Shown here piece by piece: positions 39,930 through 48,295 of a DNA stretch of 64,000 nucleotides. The DNA is from Sphingobium psychrophilum. Lineage in GTDB: Bacteria; Pseudomonadota; Alphaproteobacteria; Sphingomonadales; Sphingomonadaceae. Under the pieces are notes generated by a model. It did no database searches and was not told where the DNA came from. It saw only the letters and a program-made list of their open reading frames with translations. Made by a program: the position numbers and the translations under genes. Positions within the stretch are counted from its first letter, which is position 1. Each line of letters begins with the position of its first letter. The stretch is from NCBI RefSeq assembly GCF_012927105.1, contig NZ_JABBFV010000001.1:496001-560000 (forward strand), written 5' to 3'.

Positions 39930-40642
39930 GCGCGCCGCTGATTGAAATCACCGCCCTGTCGAGCGCCTATGGCCAGAGCCAGGTGTTGTGGGACGTGGAC
40001 CTGGCGCTGGAGCGAGGGCAGGTGATGGCTCTGATTGGCCGCAACGGCGTAGGCAAGACGACGCTGCTCCACGCGATCATGGGTACGCGGCCGTCGGCGG
40101 GTGGCACGATCCGTTTCGACGGGCAGGAGATTACGAAGCTGCCACCGCACAAGCGCTCGCGCGCCGGCATCGGCTTCGTGCCGCAAGGACGGCATGTCTT
40201 CCCGCAACTGACCGTCATGGAAAATCTGGAGACGGGCCTGTCCGCGCTCGCTGGCCGGGGTAAAGGCGCGGCAAAAGTGCCGCAGCATATCTTCGACCTG
40301 TTTCCCAAGCTGTACGATATCCGCGCCCGCGCCGCCGGTTTCCTGTCCGGCGGCGAGCAGCAGCAATTGGCCATCGGTCGCGCGCTCGCTGGGGAGCCCA
40401 GCCTGCTGCTGCTCGACGAACCGACCGAGGGTATCCAGCCCAATGTAGTGCAGCAGATCGAGGCGGCGCTCGTCCATGTCCGCGATGAACTGGGCATGAC
40501 CGTGTTGGTGGTCGAGCAATATCTCGACTTCGTTTGGCGCTTCGCCGACCGATACTGCGCGATGCAGAACGGCCGGATCATCCGCCACGGCAGCATCGCC
40601 GAAGAAAGCGCGAAGGATGTCGCGCACTTGGTCCAGATCTAG
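39926..40642 (+). CDS. urtE: Urea ABC transporter ATP-binding protein UrtE
   Basis: A 238-residue ATPase: Walker A GRNGVGKTT, Q-loop FVPQGRHVFPQLTV, signature LSGGEQQQLAIGRAL and Walker B LLLLDEPTEGIQPNVVQQIE. The last phrase is typical of UrtE. It is the last gene of the transporter and its stop overlaps the convergent DUF2147 gene by four bases. No urease genes follow. Confidence 0.92.
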   Translation: MSAPLIEITALSSAYGQSQVLWDVDLALERGQVMALIGRNGVGKTTLLHAIMGTRPSAGGTIRFDGQEITKLPPHKRSRAGIGFVPQGRHVFPQLTVMENLETGLSALAGRGKGAAKVPQHIFDLFPKLYDIRARAAGFLSGGEQQQLAIGRALAGEPSLLLLDEPTEGIQPNVVQQIEAALVHVRDELGMTVLVVEQYLDFVWRFADRYCAMQNGRIIRHGSIAEESAKDVAHLVQI

Positions 40643-41061
40643 CGCACCGGCATCCAGGTCTGGGTCTTGCACAGGAAGGATGCGATGCAGCCCTGTACCT
40701 TCAGCGTGCCATTGCCGTTGCGGGTCAACTTGGACATATAGCTTTTGCCACCTTCGGGATCGTAGATCGTTCCTTTCCAATGTTCGCCGGCATCCTCGAA
40801 GCCGGTGAGCAGGGCGAGGCCGACGAGCGGCTTGGACCTTAGCGCGGCATCGGGGTTCTTGATGTCTGTCTGCGGGCGACCGGGCGTCGGTTTCACGATC
40901 TTTTCGATCTTCCCGCACAGATGCCTACCGCATGGCGCGATCTGGACGATCGCCTTGCCATCGACGGTCGCCCAGCGGCCGGTGACGGGCTGGGCCGCCT
41001 GCGCGGGCAGGCTGGCAAAAGCGGCGGTCAGGGTTGCAATGGCGAAAACGGCCAGCTTCAT
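40639..41061 (-). CDS. DUF2147 family secreted protein
   Basis: 140 residues from MKLAVFAIATL, with a Sec signal to about A22. The mature domain shows the DUF2147 pattern: GRWATVDGKAIVQIAPCGRHLCGKI, then GLALLTGFE, then WKGTIYDPEGGKSYMSKL and a C-terminal LKVQGCIASFLCKTQTW with paired Cys. A periplasmic small beta-barrel of unknown function. It sits between urtE and the Tad operon. Confidence 0.85.
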   Translation of the reverse strand: MKLAVFAIATLTAAFASLPAQAAQPVTGRWATVDGKAIVQIAPCGRHLCGKIEKIVKPTPGRPQTDIKNPDAALRSKPLVGLALLTGFEDAGEHWKGTIYDPEGGKSYMSKLTRNGNGTLKVQGCIASFLCKTQTWMPVR

Positions 41062-41099
41062 GCGATCCACTCCTTGTGTTTGACGCAAGGATAGCCACG

Positions 41100-41142
41100 A
41101 AAAAGTCCGCCCGCCACCGCCTTTTTGGGCGGGGCGGGCGGG
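41100..41142 (-). terminator. Terminator downstream of the Tad pilus operon
   Basis: Long stem CCGCCCGCC-ACCGCC (41107-41121) with GGCGG-GGCGGGCGG (41128-41141, one extra base), loop TTTTTG. On the minus strand it runs into TTTTTCG. It sits 46 bases after the tadC stop. Confidence 0.8.
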
Positions 41143-41187
41143 TCTTTCGGGCGACGCTACGGCAGCGCCTGTCCCTCTCCTGCTTTT

Positions 41188-42177
41188 TTAGAAAGCGGTG
41201 CTGATCGAACAGGCCGCCGGACCCAGGATGACGACGAACAGGGTCGGCAGGATGAACAGAATCAGCGGCACCGTCATGATCGCGGGCAGACGCGCGGCCT
41301 TTTCCTCGGCGCGCATCATGCGTTCATGGCGGAATTCGGCGGACAGCACGCGCAACGCGGAGGCGAGCGGGGTGCCATATTTCTCGGTCTGGATCATGGT
41401 CGTGACCACGCCCTTGACCGCATCCAGCTTCACGCGCGTCGCCAGATTTTCGAACGCCATGCGCCGTTCAGTCAGGAAGCTAAGCTCGATCGCGGTTAAC
41501 TGGAACTCGTCGCCCAGTTCAGGATAGGCCTTGCCCAGTTCGCGCGACACGCGGTTGAAGGCGGCATCGACGGTCAGGCCTGCCTCGGCGCAGATGACCA
41601 GCAGGTCGAGTGCATCAGGCAGCCCCTTGCGGATCGCGGCCGACCGCTTCTGCACCTTGTTGTCGATGTAGATGTCTGGTGCCTTATAGGCGAGCAGCAG
41701 CGCTACGGCGAAGGCAAAGAAGCGTTTCAGCGGACCCCATTCAGGTTCGATGCCGACGCCATAGAGCAGGACCGCGGCCAGGCCGCCGATCGCGATCGGC
41801 AGGATCATCCGGCCAAAGATGACCGCGACGGCCCAGTCCTTGGATCGGATACCGGCCTGCGCCAGACGGATCTGCGCGTCTTTCAACTGGTCGTCCTGCA
41901 AGACCTTCAGGCTCGACAGGAAAGACCGCATATTGTCGGTGGTCTGGTTGCGTGTGACCAGTTTGGCGCGGCGCTTGGCGGTCGATGCGGTGATGCCCGC
42001 TTTCAACTGTTCGCGCCGGTCGTTGAGCGCCTTGACGCGCTTGGCCATGGGATCGCGCACGGTCATGACCGCGTAGAGTGCGAACAATATGGCAAGGGTG
42101 GCGAGCGCAGCGAGCAGCGTGCCGAAATCGGTCGCTGTCAGGCCAAAGAGCGTGCCGGCTGGGGTAGGGGCGTCCAT
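41188..42177 (-). CDS. tadC: Tad pilus inner-membrane platform protein TadC
   Basis: A 329-residue T2SSF-domain protein with an N-terminal helix (LLAALATLAILFALYAV), two central helices and two C-terminal helices (ending with PLILFILPTLFVVIL). The F-domain contains GLPDALDLLVICAEAGLTVDAAFNRVSREL. It partners TadB as the base of the Flp pilus assembly machine. Last gene of the operon; tadB is 19 bases upstream. Confidence 0.9.
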   Translation of the reverse strand: MDAPTPAGTLFGLTATDFGTLLAALATLAILFALYAVMTVRDPMAKRVKALNDRREQLKAGITASTAKRRAKLVTRNQTTDNMRSFLSSLKVLQDDQLKDAQIRLAQAGIRSKDWAVAVIFGRMILPIAIGGLAAVLLYGVGIEPEWGPLKRFFAFAVALLLAYKAPDIYIDNKVQKRSAAIRKGLPDALDLLVICAEAGLTVDAAFNRVSRELGKAYPELGDEFQLTAIELSFLTERRMAFENLATRVKLDAVKGVVTTMIQTEKYGTPLASALRVLSAEFRHERMMRAEEKAARLPAIMTVPLILFILPTLFVVILGPAACSISTAF

Positions 42178-42196
42178 ATCTTTTATCCCTTCCCGA

Positions 42197-43195
42197 TCAG
42201 ATTTCGAAGTTGACCATCTGGGCCATGATGAACGCGCCGATGCCCATCCAACATGCGCCGCCGATGCCGATCACCTGCATCGTGCTGAGCCCGAACAAAC
42301 CTGCCGGGTCCGGCGTGAAGAAGGGGGTCATGTAATTGAAGTTGATGTAGCAGATCATGCCGAACACCAACGGAGGCAGCGCACCGATAATATAGGCCGA
42401 CGCTTTCGATTCCGATGACATGGCTCGGATTTTCAGCTTCATCTGCGCTCGCTGGCGCAGCACGGTAGCGAGGTTGGACAGGGTTTCGGCCAGGTTGCCG
42501 CCCGTTTCCCGCTGGATCGACAGGGTGATGACAAAAAACTGAAATTCGGCCGTGCCCAGCCGGTCGGCGGTTTCCTGTAACGCCTGCTCCATGGTCCGGC
42601 CGATCTTGATGCGTTCGGTGATCAGCTTGAATTCTTCGCCCACCGGCCCAGGTATTTCGGTCGATACGATACCCAGCGTTTCGGCAATCGGCAGGCCCGA
42701 CCGCAAACCGCGCGTTAGCAGTTCCAGCGCATCGGGAAATTTGGAGTTGAATTTCTGAACACGCTTGCCGATCAGCCGCCCGACCCACCAGTGCGGCAGG
42801 CCAAGCCCGGCGGCGAGGCCGAACATCACCGCGAACAGGAAGGGGAAGCCACGGATCATCAGCAACGCCGACAGCAGCAGGAATATGCCGGCGCTGGCCG
42901 TCATATACTGGCTGAGCGTCCACTTCTTGCCGGTCATTTTCAGACGCTTGGTCAGATTTTCCGGGTTCGGGATCAGCGACACGAGCATCTTGGCTTCGAC
43001 GCCGGTCGCGCGATTGGAAATGACTTTGCGCATCCGCGCTTCCAGCAGGGCTTCGGCGGACTCGCTGTGGCGGCCGCGGATCATCGCGACGCGCCGCTTG
43101 CGCGCCTTGTCCGGCGACGGACCGGCGAACGCGATCACGCCCAGCCCCAGCAGGGTTGCGATCAGCACCGTTATCAGGATGAAATTGCCGTCCAT
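42197..43195 (-). CDS. tadB: Tad pilus inner-membrane platform protein TadB
   Basis: A 332-residue T2SSF protein: N-terminal helix ILITVLIATLLGLGVIAFAG, two central helices (residues about 98-130), F-domain FPDALELLTRGLRSGLPIAETL and C-terminal helices. Its start lies 55 bases after the cpaE stop. In most Tad operons the cpaF/tadA ATPase gene occupies this junction, but it is missing; a small CGCCCC/GGGGCG hairpin is all that is there. Confidence 0.9.
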   Translation of the reverse strand: MDGNFILITVLIATLLGLGVIAFAGPSPDKARKRRVAMIRGRHSESAEALLEARMRKVISNRATGVEAKMLVSLIPNPENLTKRLKMTGKKWTLSQYMTASAGIFLLLSALLMIRGFPFLFAVMFGLAAGLGLPHWWVGRLIGKRVQKFNSKFPDALELLTRGLRSGLPIAETLGIVSTEIPGPVGEEFKLITERIKIGRTMEQALQETADRLGTAEFQFFVITLSIQRETGGNLAETLSNLATVLRQRAQMKLKIRAMSSESKASAYIIGALPPLVFGMICYINFNYMTPFFTPDPAGLFGLSTMQVIGIGGACWMGIGAFIMAQMVNFEI

Positions 43196-43250
43196 CTCGT
43201 CGCCTGTCTTGTAAGATGCAGCGCCGCCCCTGTCGGGGCGACGGATGCGA

Positions 43251-44543
43251 TCAATTGTCCAGCGCTGCCTTGTCCTTGCGGCGCGATGGCATCATCGACC
43301 GGAAGTCGCCGATCTTGCCGAGCAGGGAGTCGCCCTTTTTGCGCACGCCTTTCGGCGCTGCGGCCTCATCCTCGCGTTCGGCGGCGCCCAGTACCTCGTC
43401 CAGCAAGCTGGCGCAGGCTGCGCCGACCTTGCTGCCTTTGGCGGTTTCGGCCAGCGTCTTGCCCAGCTTCGCCGCCTGCGATGCGATCCGCAGGTCGAAC
43501 GGTATGATGACGTCGACCTTACGCTCGATTGATTGCTCGAAATCCTTGCGGCTGATTTCCGGCGCGCCGGGATGGACGCGGTTGGCGATTACCAGCGTGC
43601 GGGTTTGCGGCGCATTGCTCTTTAGCCAAGAGAGGATGCGAATGGTGTCGCGGGCCGAAGCCAGTGTCAGCTCCGTCACGACCAGCGTCACATTGACGTC
43701 GGTCATCAAGTGCGGATGCTGGATCAGCATATTCCGCGGCAGATCGATGACGCTACATTCGAAGGCGAGGCGAAATTCTTCCAACAACTGGTAGAAAGCG
43801 CCGCCATCGGTCATCATCGGCTGGCTGATCGGCGCTTCGGCCGACAGGATCGCCAGCGTGTCGCTCGCCCGCACCATGGCGCGTTCGATGAACAGCCCGT
43901 CGATACGGCTGGGATTTTCGATCGCGTCGGTCAGGCCGCGTCCCGGCTCCAGGTCCATCGCCAGCGCATTGGTGCCGAAATGAACGTCGAGGTCGAGCAG
44001 CGCGGTCGGGCGCTTCTTCTTTTCCGACAGCATCCAGGCGAGCGAGGTGGCGATGCTGGACGCGCCCACGCCGCCACGGGTGCCGATCACGGCCATCGTG
44101 GCGTGCGGGCGTTCGGGTGCGGCGTCGCGCGGGGCCATGAAGACGGCCTGCGCCTGCGCCAGTGCGTCGCGTAACTGATCCGCGCCGAAGGGCTTGAGCA
44201 GATAATCCTGAATGCCGCTGGCGACGAGATCGCGATAGAGGCGTACGTCATTGACCTGCCCCGCCGCGATGACGACCGTGCCAGGTTCGCAGACTTCCGC
44301 CAGGCTGTTGATATCGTTCAGAGGATCACCGCTTTCGGACATATCGACGAACAGAATCTGTGGGCTGGCGGTGATCGACAGGCTCTGCACCGCGTTGCGC
44401 ATGCCACCCTTGTTCACCTTTTCCGGCGCCCAACCCAGTTCGGCGGCGACGGCGCGCAGCATGTCGAAGCTATGATCGTCACAGACGAAGGCATGGAAGG
44501 GGTCGCGTGGCCCGGTCGCGCCGGGTTTCCAGGGTGCGTTCAT
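43251..44543 (-). CDS. cpaE: Pilus assembly ATPase-like protein CpaE/TadZ
   Basis: 430 residues. The N-terminal receiver-like domain (residues about 18-140: FVCDDHSFDMLRAVAAEL, QILFVDMSESG, VVIAAGQ) is followed by a MinD/ParA-type domain with the deviant Walker A GTRGGVGASSIATSLAW and LLDLDVHFG. CpaE localises the Tad machine to the pole. It is separated from cpaD by one base. Confidence 0.9.
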   Translation of the reverse strand: MNAPWKPGATGPRDPFHAFVCDDHSFDMLRAVAAELGWAPEKVNKGGMRNAVQSLSITASPQILFVDMSESGDPLNDINSLAEVCEPGTVVIAAGQVNDVRLYRDLVASGIQDYLLKPFGADQLRDALAQAQAVFMAPRDAAPERPHATMAVIGTRGGVGASSIATSLAWMLSEKKKRPTALLDLDVHFGTNALAMDLEPGRGLTDAIENPSRIDGLFIERAMVRASDTLAILSAEAPISQPMMTDGGAFYQLLEEFRLAFECSVIDLPRNMLIQHPHLMTDVNVTLVVTELTLASARDTIRILSWLKSNAPQTRTLVIANRVHPGAPEISRKDFEQSIERKVDVIIPFDLRIASQAAKLGKTLAETAKGSKVGAACASLLDEVLGAAEREDEAAAPKGVRKKGDSLLGKIGDFRSMMPSRRKDKAALDN

Positions 44544-44544
44544 C

Positions 44545-45192
44545 TTATTGCCCTCCCGCCGTCATCTGCTTCAGCTCGCCAGCGCCGGTCGGCGCCTTGT
44601 CACGATAGGTGGAAATGGCGCGGTTTGACGTCGCCGTGCGCAGGCCGCTGTCGGTGCCCTGGCCACGGACCAGATCTTCGGGATTGGCGACCATGGCGGC
44701 CAGGTTGCTGTTGACGCCGCAGCCGAAATTGGAGCTGGTGCCGAGGTTCATGTCGGTTTCCTGCTTTTCGTGCCAATCCGGGCAGGTGGGAACGCTGGCG
44801 GTAGCGCGACGCACGATCAGGCGCACGCTGCCAGCGGGTGCCTGGCCGGCTTCGGCCGAACTGTCGGTCGCGACCAGTAGCCCATAGCGGGCCACGACAT
44901 TGTCGATATCTTCCCGCAGGACGGGGCTGAAATAGCCGCCATCGGTAACGACGGCGATATTGTCGCCATAGCCAAGGGCGATCGAGGTGAACCAGTCGTT
45001 GAGCCGGATGGCTTCGTTCGGGGTCAGGCCGCCATTCGATCCTGCCTGCACGTCGAAGGTGTAGGCGCTATGCCCGACCACCGGCTGGTGGATGGAATCT
45101 ACGGTGCGATTGGAACGGGGCAGCGCCTGGGCCGTCATGGGCAGCGCAAGGATCGCGATGGTCGCGAACGCTTTGATGGACAGAGAGGTCAT
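44545..45192 (-). CDS. cpaD: Tad pilus assembly protein CpaD
   Basis: A 215-residue CpaD-family protein: Sec signal to about A23, then HSAYTFDVQAGSNGGLTPNEAIRLNDWF, IAVVTDGGYF and the C-terminal signature CPDWHEKQET..SSNFGCGVNSNLAAMVANPEDLVRGQ (conserved CPDW and FGCxxxxNLA). Unlike many CpaD proteins there is no lipobox Cys after the signal. It probably acts with the secretin in the outer membrane. Confidence 0.88.
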   Translation of the reverse strand: MTSLSIKAFATIAILALPMTAQALPRSNRTVDSIHQPVVGHSAYTFDVQAGSNGGLTPNEAIRLNDWFTSIALGYGDNIAVVTDGGYFSPVLREDIDNVVARYGLLVATDSSAEAGQAPAGSVRLIVRRATASVPTCPDWHEKQETDMNLGTSSNFGCGVNSNLAAMVANPEDLVRGQGTDSGLRTATSNRAISTYRDKAPTGAGELKQMTAGGQ

Positions 45193-45207
45193 GTCTTATT
45201 CCTTCCG

Positions 45208-46734
45208 TCAGAAGCTGAAGCCGGGCGCAACGGCTCCGGACTTCGCCTTGTTGTCGCTGCGCACGGTTGCTGCGGCCTGCGGGCCTACGGGCGTCGGAGA
45301 ACCCGGCGCGCGCGTCGGGCCTTGGCCGCGTGCGCCGCTGATGCCGTCATTGCCCTGCTGCAACAGCAGCCCCTGCGCCTGTGTGGCGTTGCGGAAGCCG
45401 TCGGTCGGCAGGCGCACGTCCGACGCATTCATCGGTTTCGCCAGATAAGGCGTGACGATGATGACCAGTTCGGTTTCGGACCGCTGGAAGGAACGTGACT
45501 TGAACAGGCTGCCCAGGATCGGGATGTCGCCCAGACCTGGCACCTTGTTTATGCCGTTGCTGGTTTCATTGTTGAGCAAGCCCGCGATCATGAAGGCCTG
45601 ACCCGATCCCAGTTCCACCGTCGTTTCGGCGGTACGGCTTTTGAGCGCAGGAACGCTGGCATTGAGCGTGAAATCCAGGCTCGACACCGTCGGGCGGACA
45701 CGCAGCGAGATGCGGCCATCGGCCAGCACGGTCGGCGTGAAGGCCAGTTGCACGCCATATTGCTTGAATTCGATGCTGTTGCCCTGCGTCCCGTTGCTAA
45801 CGGTGTAGGGATATTCGCCGCCGGCCAGGAAGCTGGCGGTTTCACCCGACAGGGCGGTCAGGTTCGGCTGGGCCAATGTCGTGGACAGGCCGCTCGATTC
45901 GGCCAGGTCCAGCGCCGCCGCGACGTCGATGCCCAAAAGCTTTGCAACGCCACCGATGCTGTAACCGCCATTGATGATGTTGTTGAACGTCCAGTAGCTA
46001 GGTGTGCCGGTTACGGTCGAGGTGCCGTCGGAGTTCGCCGTCACGGTCGTTTCGCCGCGGGTATAGTTCGCAAAATTGCGCGTGCCGCCGCCGATATAGC
46101 CCGACGTGCCTGTTCCGCGATCGACCGATGCGAGGTTGACGCCGATCTTGTGGCCCAGATCCCTGCTGACTTCGGCGATCTTGACCTGCAACATCACCTG
46201 CAACGGGGTCGCCATCCGCAGGCGGCTGACCACGGTCACATCTTTGCCGACAAAGGCCTGCGTCAGCCGTTCGGCTTCCGCTGCGTCCTCGGGTGCCTGG
46301 ATCGTGCCGGTCAGCAGGACCATGCCGTTCATCTTGTTGACCGCGATTTCTGCGCCCGGCATCGCCAGGTCGAGCATGTCATCGATGCTGGTCAGGTTGG
46401 TGCCGACCCGGACGGTGCCGGAAAACAGCACCTTGCCGTTGGGTGCGGTGGCGAACACGGTGGTTTCACCGGCCTTCTTCGCGATTAGGTAAAGCTGGTT
46501 CTGCGAACGGACATGAACGTCGACCACATCGGGATTGGCGATCACCACGTCCGACATCTTGGCAGGCAGGTTGACGACCCGGCTGCCACCCACCGACATC
46601 AGGATCGCATTGTCCTGATTGCTGGCAGGGGCGGCGTTGAGGGCCGTCGTGGGCGCTGCGATCGTGGCGATGGCAAGGCCGAGGGCAATTGCCGGAGCGG
46701 CAAGCCGCGGAGCGCGATTGTGCAAGCTCTTCAT
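45208..46734 (-). CDS. cpaC: Tad pilus outer-membrane secretin CpaC/RcpA
   Basis: A 508-residue type II/III secretin. Signal peptide (to about A35), N-domain with MSVGGSRVVNLPAKMSDVVIANPDVVDV, a BON-like/N1 part (NKMNGMVLLTGTIQAPEDAAEAERL), and the secretin core with FLAGGEYPY, LRVRPTVSSLD and PGLGDIPILGSLFKS. It forms the pore for the Flp pilus. The C-terminus is a low-complexity Gly/Pro-rich tail. Confidence 0.93.
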   Translation of the reverse strand: MKSLHNRAPRLAAPAIALGLAIATIAAPTTALNAAPASNQDNAILMSVGGSRVVNLPAKMSDVVIANPDVVDVHVRSQNQLYLIAKKAGETTVFATAPNGKVLFSGTVRVGTNLTSIDDMLDLAMPGAEIAVNKMNGMVLLTGTIQAPEDAAEAERLTQAFVGKDVTVVSRLRMATPLQVMLQVKIAEVSRDLGHKIGVNLASVDRGTGTSGYIGGGTRNFANYTRGETTVTANSDGTSTVTGTPSYWTFNNIINGGYSIGGVAKLLGIDVAAALDLAESSGLSTTLAQPNLTALSGETASFLAGGEYPYTVSNGTQGNSIEFKQYGVQLAFTPTVLADGRISLRVRPTVSSLDFTLNASVPALKSRTAETTVELGSGQAFMIAGLLNNETSNGINKVPGLGDIPILGSLFKSRSFQRSETELVIIVTPYLAKPMNASDVRLPTDGFRNATQAQGLLLQQGNDGISGARGQGPTRAPGSPTPVGPQAAATVRSDNKAKSGAVAPGFSF

Positions 46735-46735
46735 C

Positions 46736-47749
46736 TTACTTCCCCCCGACCGGAACTTCGGTCACGTTGGTTCCGCGGGCCACGCGGATCACCGGCCCCT
46801 TGAAGGCGACGGTGCCCATGGGCGCACCATTGGCGATGGCCATCGGCGGCAAGGGCGCTTCGGCCTTGGCCGGGACTGAACTGCGCTGGTAGCGCGACAC
46901 GTCAGCACCGGTCGAATAGGTGGAGCCGCGATCGACCGGGCGTGAGGCGAGCTTCGCGATGATCGACTTTTCGGTGTTCGGATTGGCACCGTCGGGCAGG
47001 TCGACGTCAGTGCCGGCAATGGCGGCGTCGAGGTCCGACGCGGTGTCCGCGATCGACCGGAGCGACATGGACAGCGACCCGATGGTCTGCGAAACCGCGA
47101 TCTTCTCGGCGATCTTGGGCGTCACTTCGATGGTGACGTTGGAATAGGTGCGGACCTCCGGCTTGCCGTCGGCGCCCATCGCATCCATGCGCTGGTCAGT
47201 GGCGAGCACGCGCAGGTTACGCAGGATGGTTTCGGATACCTTGAGCGGATCGCCGTCGCCACCGCCATTGACGCTCTGCGTCAGGACGAGGTCGATGCGG
47301 TCGCCGGGGAAGACAAAGCCTGCGACCGAGCTTTGCGCCGATACCGGCACCGTCACGGCGCGCATGCCAGGGCCAAGCGCCGCAGCGAGGAAGCCGCGAT
47401 CGCCGGGCTTGACGATGCCGCCCTGCGTCAGCGGCTGCCCGGCCGTGATGGCGGAGCGCACGACGCTGCCAGCCAGCTTGGCGGGATCGGCCTGACCCTT
47501 GAGATAATAGACCTGTTCGATCAGATCCTTGGGCCATGGCTGGAAGCGGAAGCTTTCCGCGTCCAATATGGTGCCCACGGGCAGAGCCTTGGTCGCCACC
47601 AGCACATGCGGCTGGTCGGCTTCGTTCGGCATCGCCGCAGCGTTCACCTGTGGCGCGCCCGACGAACTCAACATGCTGCGCGCAAGCAAGGCTGTAGTGA
47701 CCGCTATGATAAGCGCCCCCACCAGCAGCACGATCTTCTTAGCATCCAT
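46736..47749 (-). CDS. cpaB: Flp pilus assembly protein CpaB
   Basis: 337 residues from MDAKKIVLLVG; an upstream in-frame ATG (47797) lies in the leader. N-terminal helix (LLVGALIIAVTTALLARSML), an SAF domain with PVGTILDAESFRFQPWPK and VVRSAITAGQPLTQGGIV, and the AVTVPVSAQSSVAGFVFPGDRIDLVLT segment typical of RcpC/CpaB. It modulates secretin and pilus assembly. One base separates it from cpaC. Confidence 0.9.
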   Translation of the reverse strand: MDAKKIVLLVGALIIAVTTALLARSMLSSSGAPQVNAAAMPNEADQPHVLVATKALPVGTILDAESFRFQPWPKDLIEQVYYLKGQADPAKLAGSVVRSAITAGQPLTQGGIVKPGDRGFLAAALGPGMRAVTVPVSAQSSVAGFVFPGDRIDLVLTQSVNGGGDGDPLKVSETILRNLRVLATDQRMDAMGADGKPEVRTYSNVTIEVTPKIAEKIAVSQTIGSLSMSLRSIADTASDLDAAIAGTDVDLPDGANPNTEKSIIAKLASRPVDRGSTYSTGADVSRYQRSSVPAKAEAPLPPMAIANGAPMGTVAFKGPVIRVARGTNVTEVPVGGK

Positions 47750-47800
47750 GACGAAATTCGCCTCCCTCAAATGGGTGCACTGCCCCCAGTGCCCCACTCA

Positions 47801-48274
47801 TCACGCAAAATGGTTAAAATATCGTTCGCCAAGCAACCACAGCGCTGCGATCGAGATGGCGACGCCATAAGGTATTTCAGGCTGGCCGAGCCTTTTTGTC
47901 ATCCGATGGTGGATGACCGTGACGATGGTGACCAGGCCGCCCAGGATCGCCATCAGGACGATCATCGACAGCACGGCCTGCCATGGAAACCACAGCGCCA
48001 GCGCACCAAGCAGCTTGACGTCGCCGCCGCCCATCATGCCGAACGCGAACAGCGCGGTAAAAAGGGCGAAGACGATGGCCCCGACCAGCAATTGCACGGC
48101 AACGCCCGGCCAGAGGTCAAGGCCACTGGCCAGCCACCATAGCGGCGCCAGCGCCGCGACGGCCAGGTTCAGCCGGTTGGAAATGATGCGGGATCGCAAA
48201 TCCGTGATCGCCGCCGCAATCAGCAGCGCGGCCAAAGCGCCTAATAGCGCCAATCGGAAAATTTCCCCGTTCAT
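47801..48274 (-). CDS. cpaA: Prepilin peptidase CpaA/TadV
   Basis: A 157-residue A24 aspartic peptidase with about five helices. Catalytic Asp residues are D26 (AITDLRSRIISNRLN) and the Asp in MGGGDVKLLGAL. It cleaves Flp prepilin leaders. It begins the cpaABCDE-tadBC operon, yet no Flp pilin gene precedes it: the upstream gene is a divergent hydrolase 21 bases away. Confidence 0.9.
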   Translation of the reverse strand: MNGEIFRLALLGALAALLIAAAITDLRSRIISNRLNLAVAALAPLWWLASGLDLWPGVAVQLLVGAIVFALFTALFAFGMMGGGDVKLLGALALWFPWQAVLSMIVLMAILGGLVTIVTVIHHRMTKRLGQPEIPYGVAISIAALWLLGERYFNHFA

Positions 48275-48295
48275 GGGGCTTATCCCCTAGACCAT

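Noticed and set aside
35915-40642. Branched-chain amino-acid transporter (livKHMGF)
   Set aside because: The binding protein has the UrtA-specific phrases (TSASRKAMLPVFE, LNGDSNVAFFKQ) and UrtD has LAHGEKQ, so a urea-type system is the better call.
43251-44543. Reading this gene as the missing CpaF/TadA ATPase
   Set aside because: It has a receiver-like domain and a deviant ParA/MinD Walker motif, which is CpaE/TadZ; none of the Asp-box/His-box secretion ATPase motifs are present.
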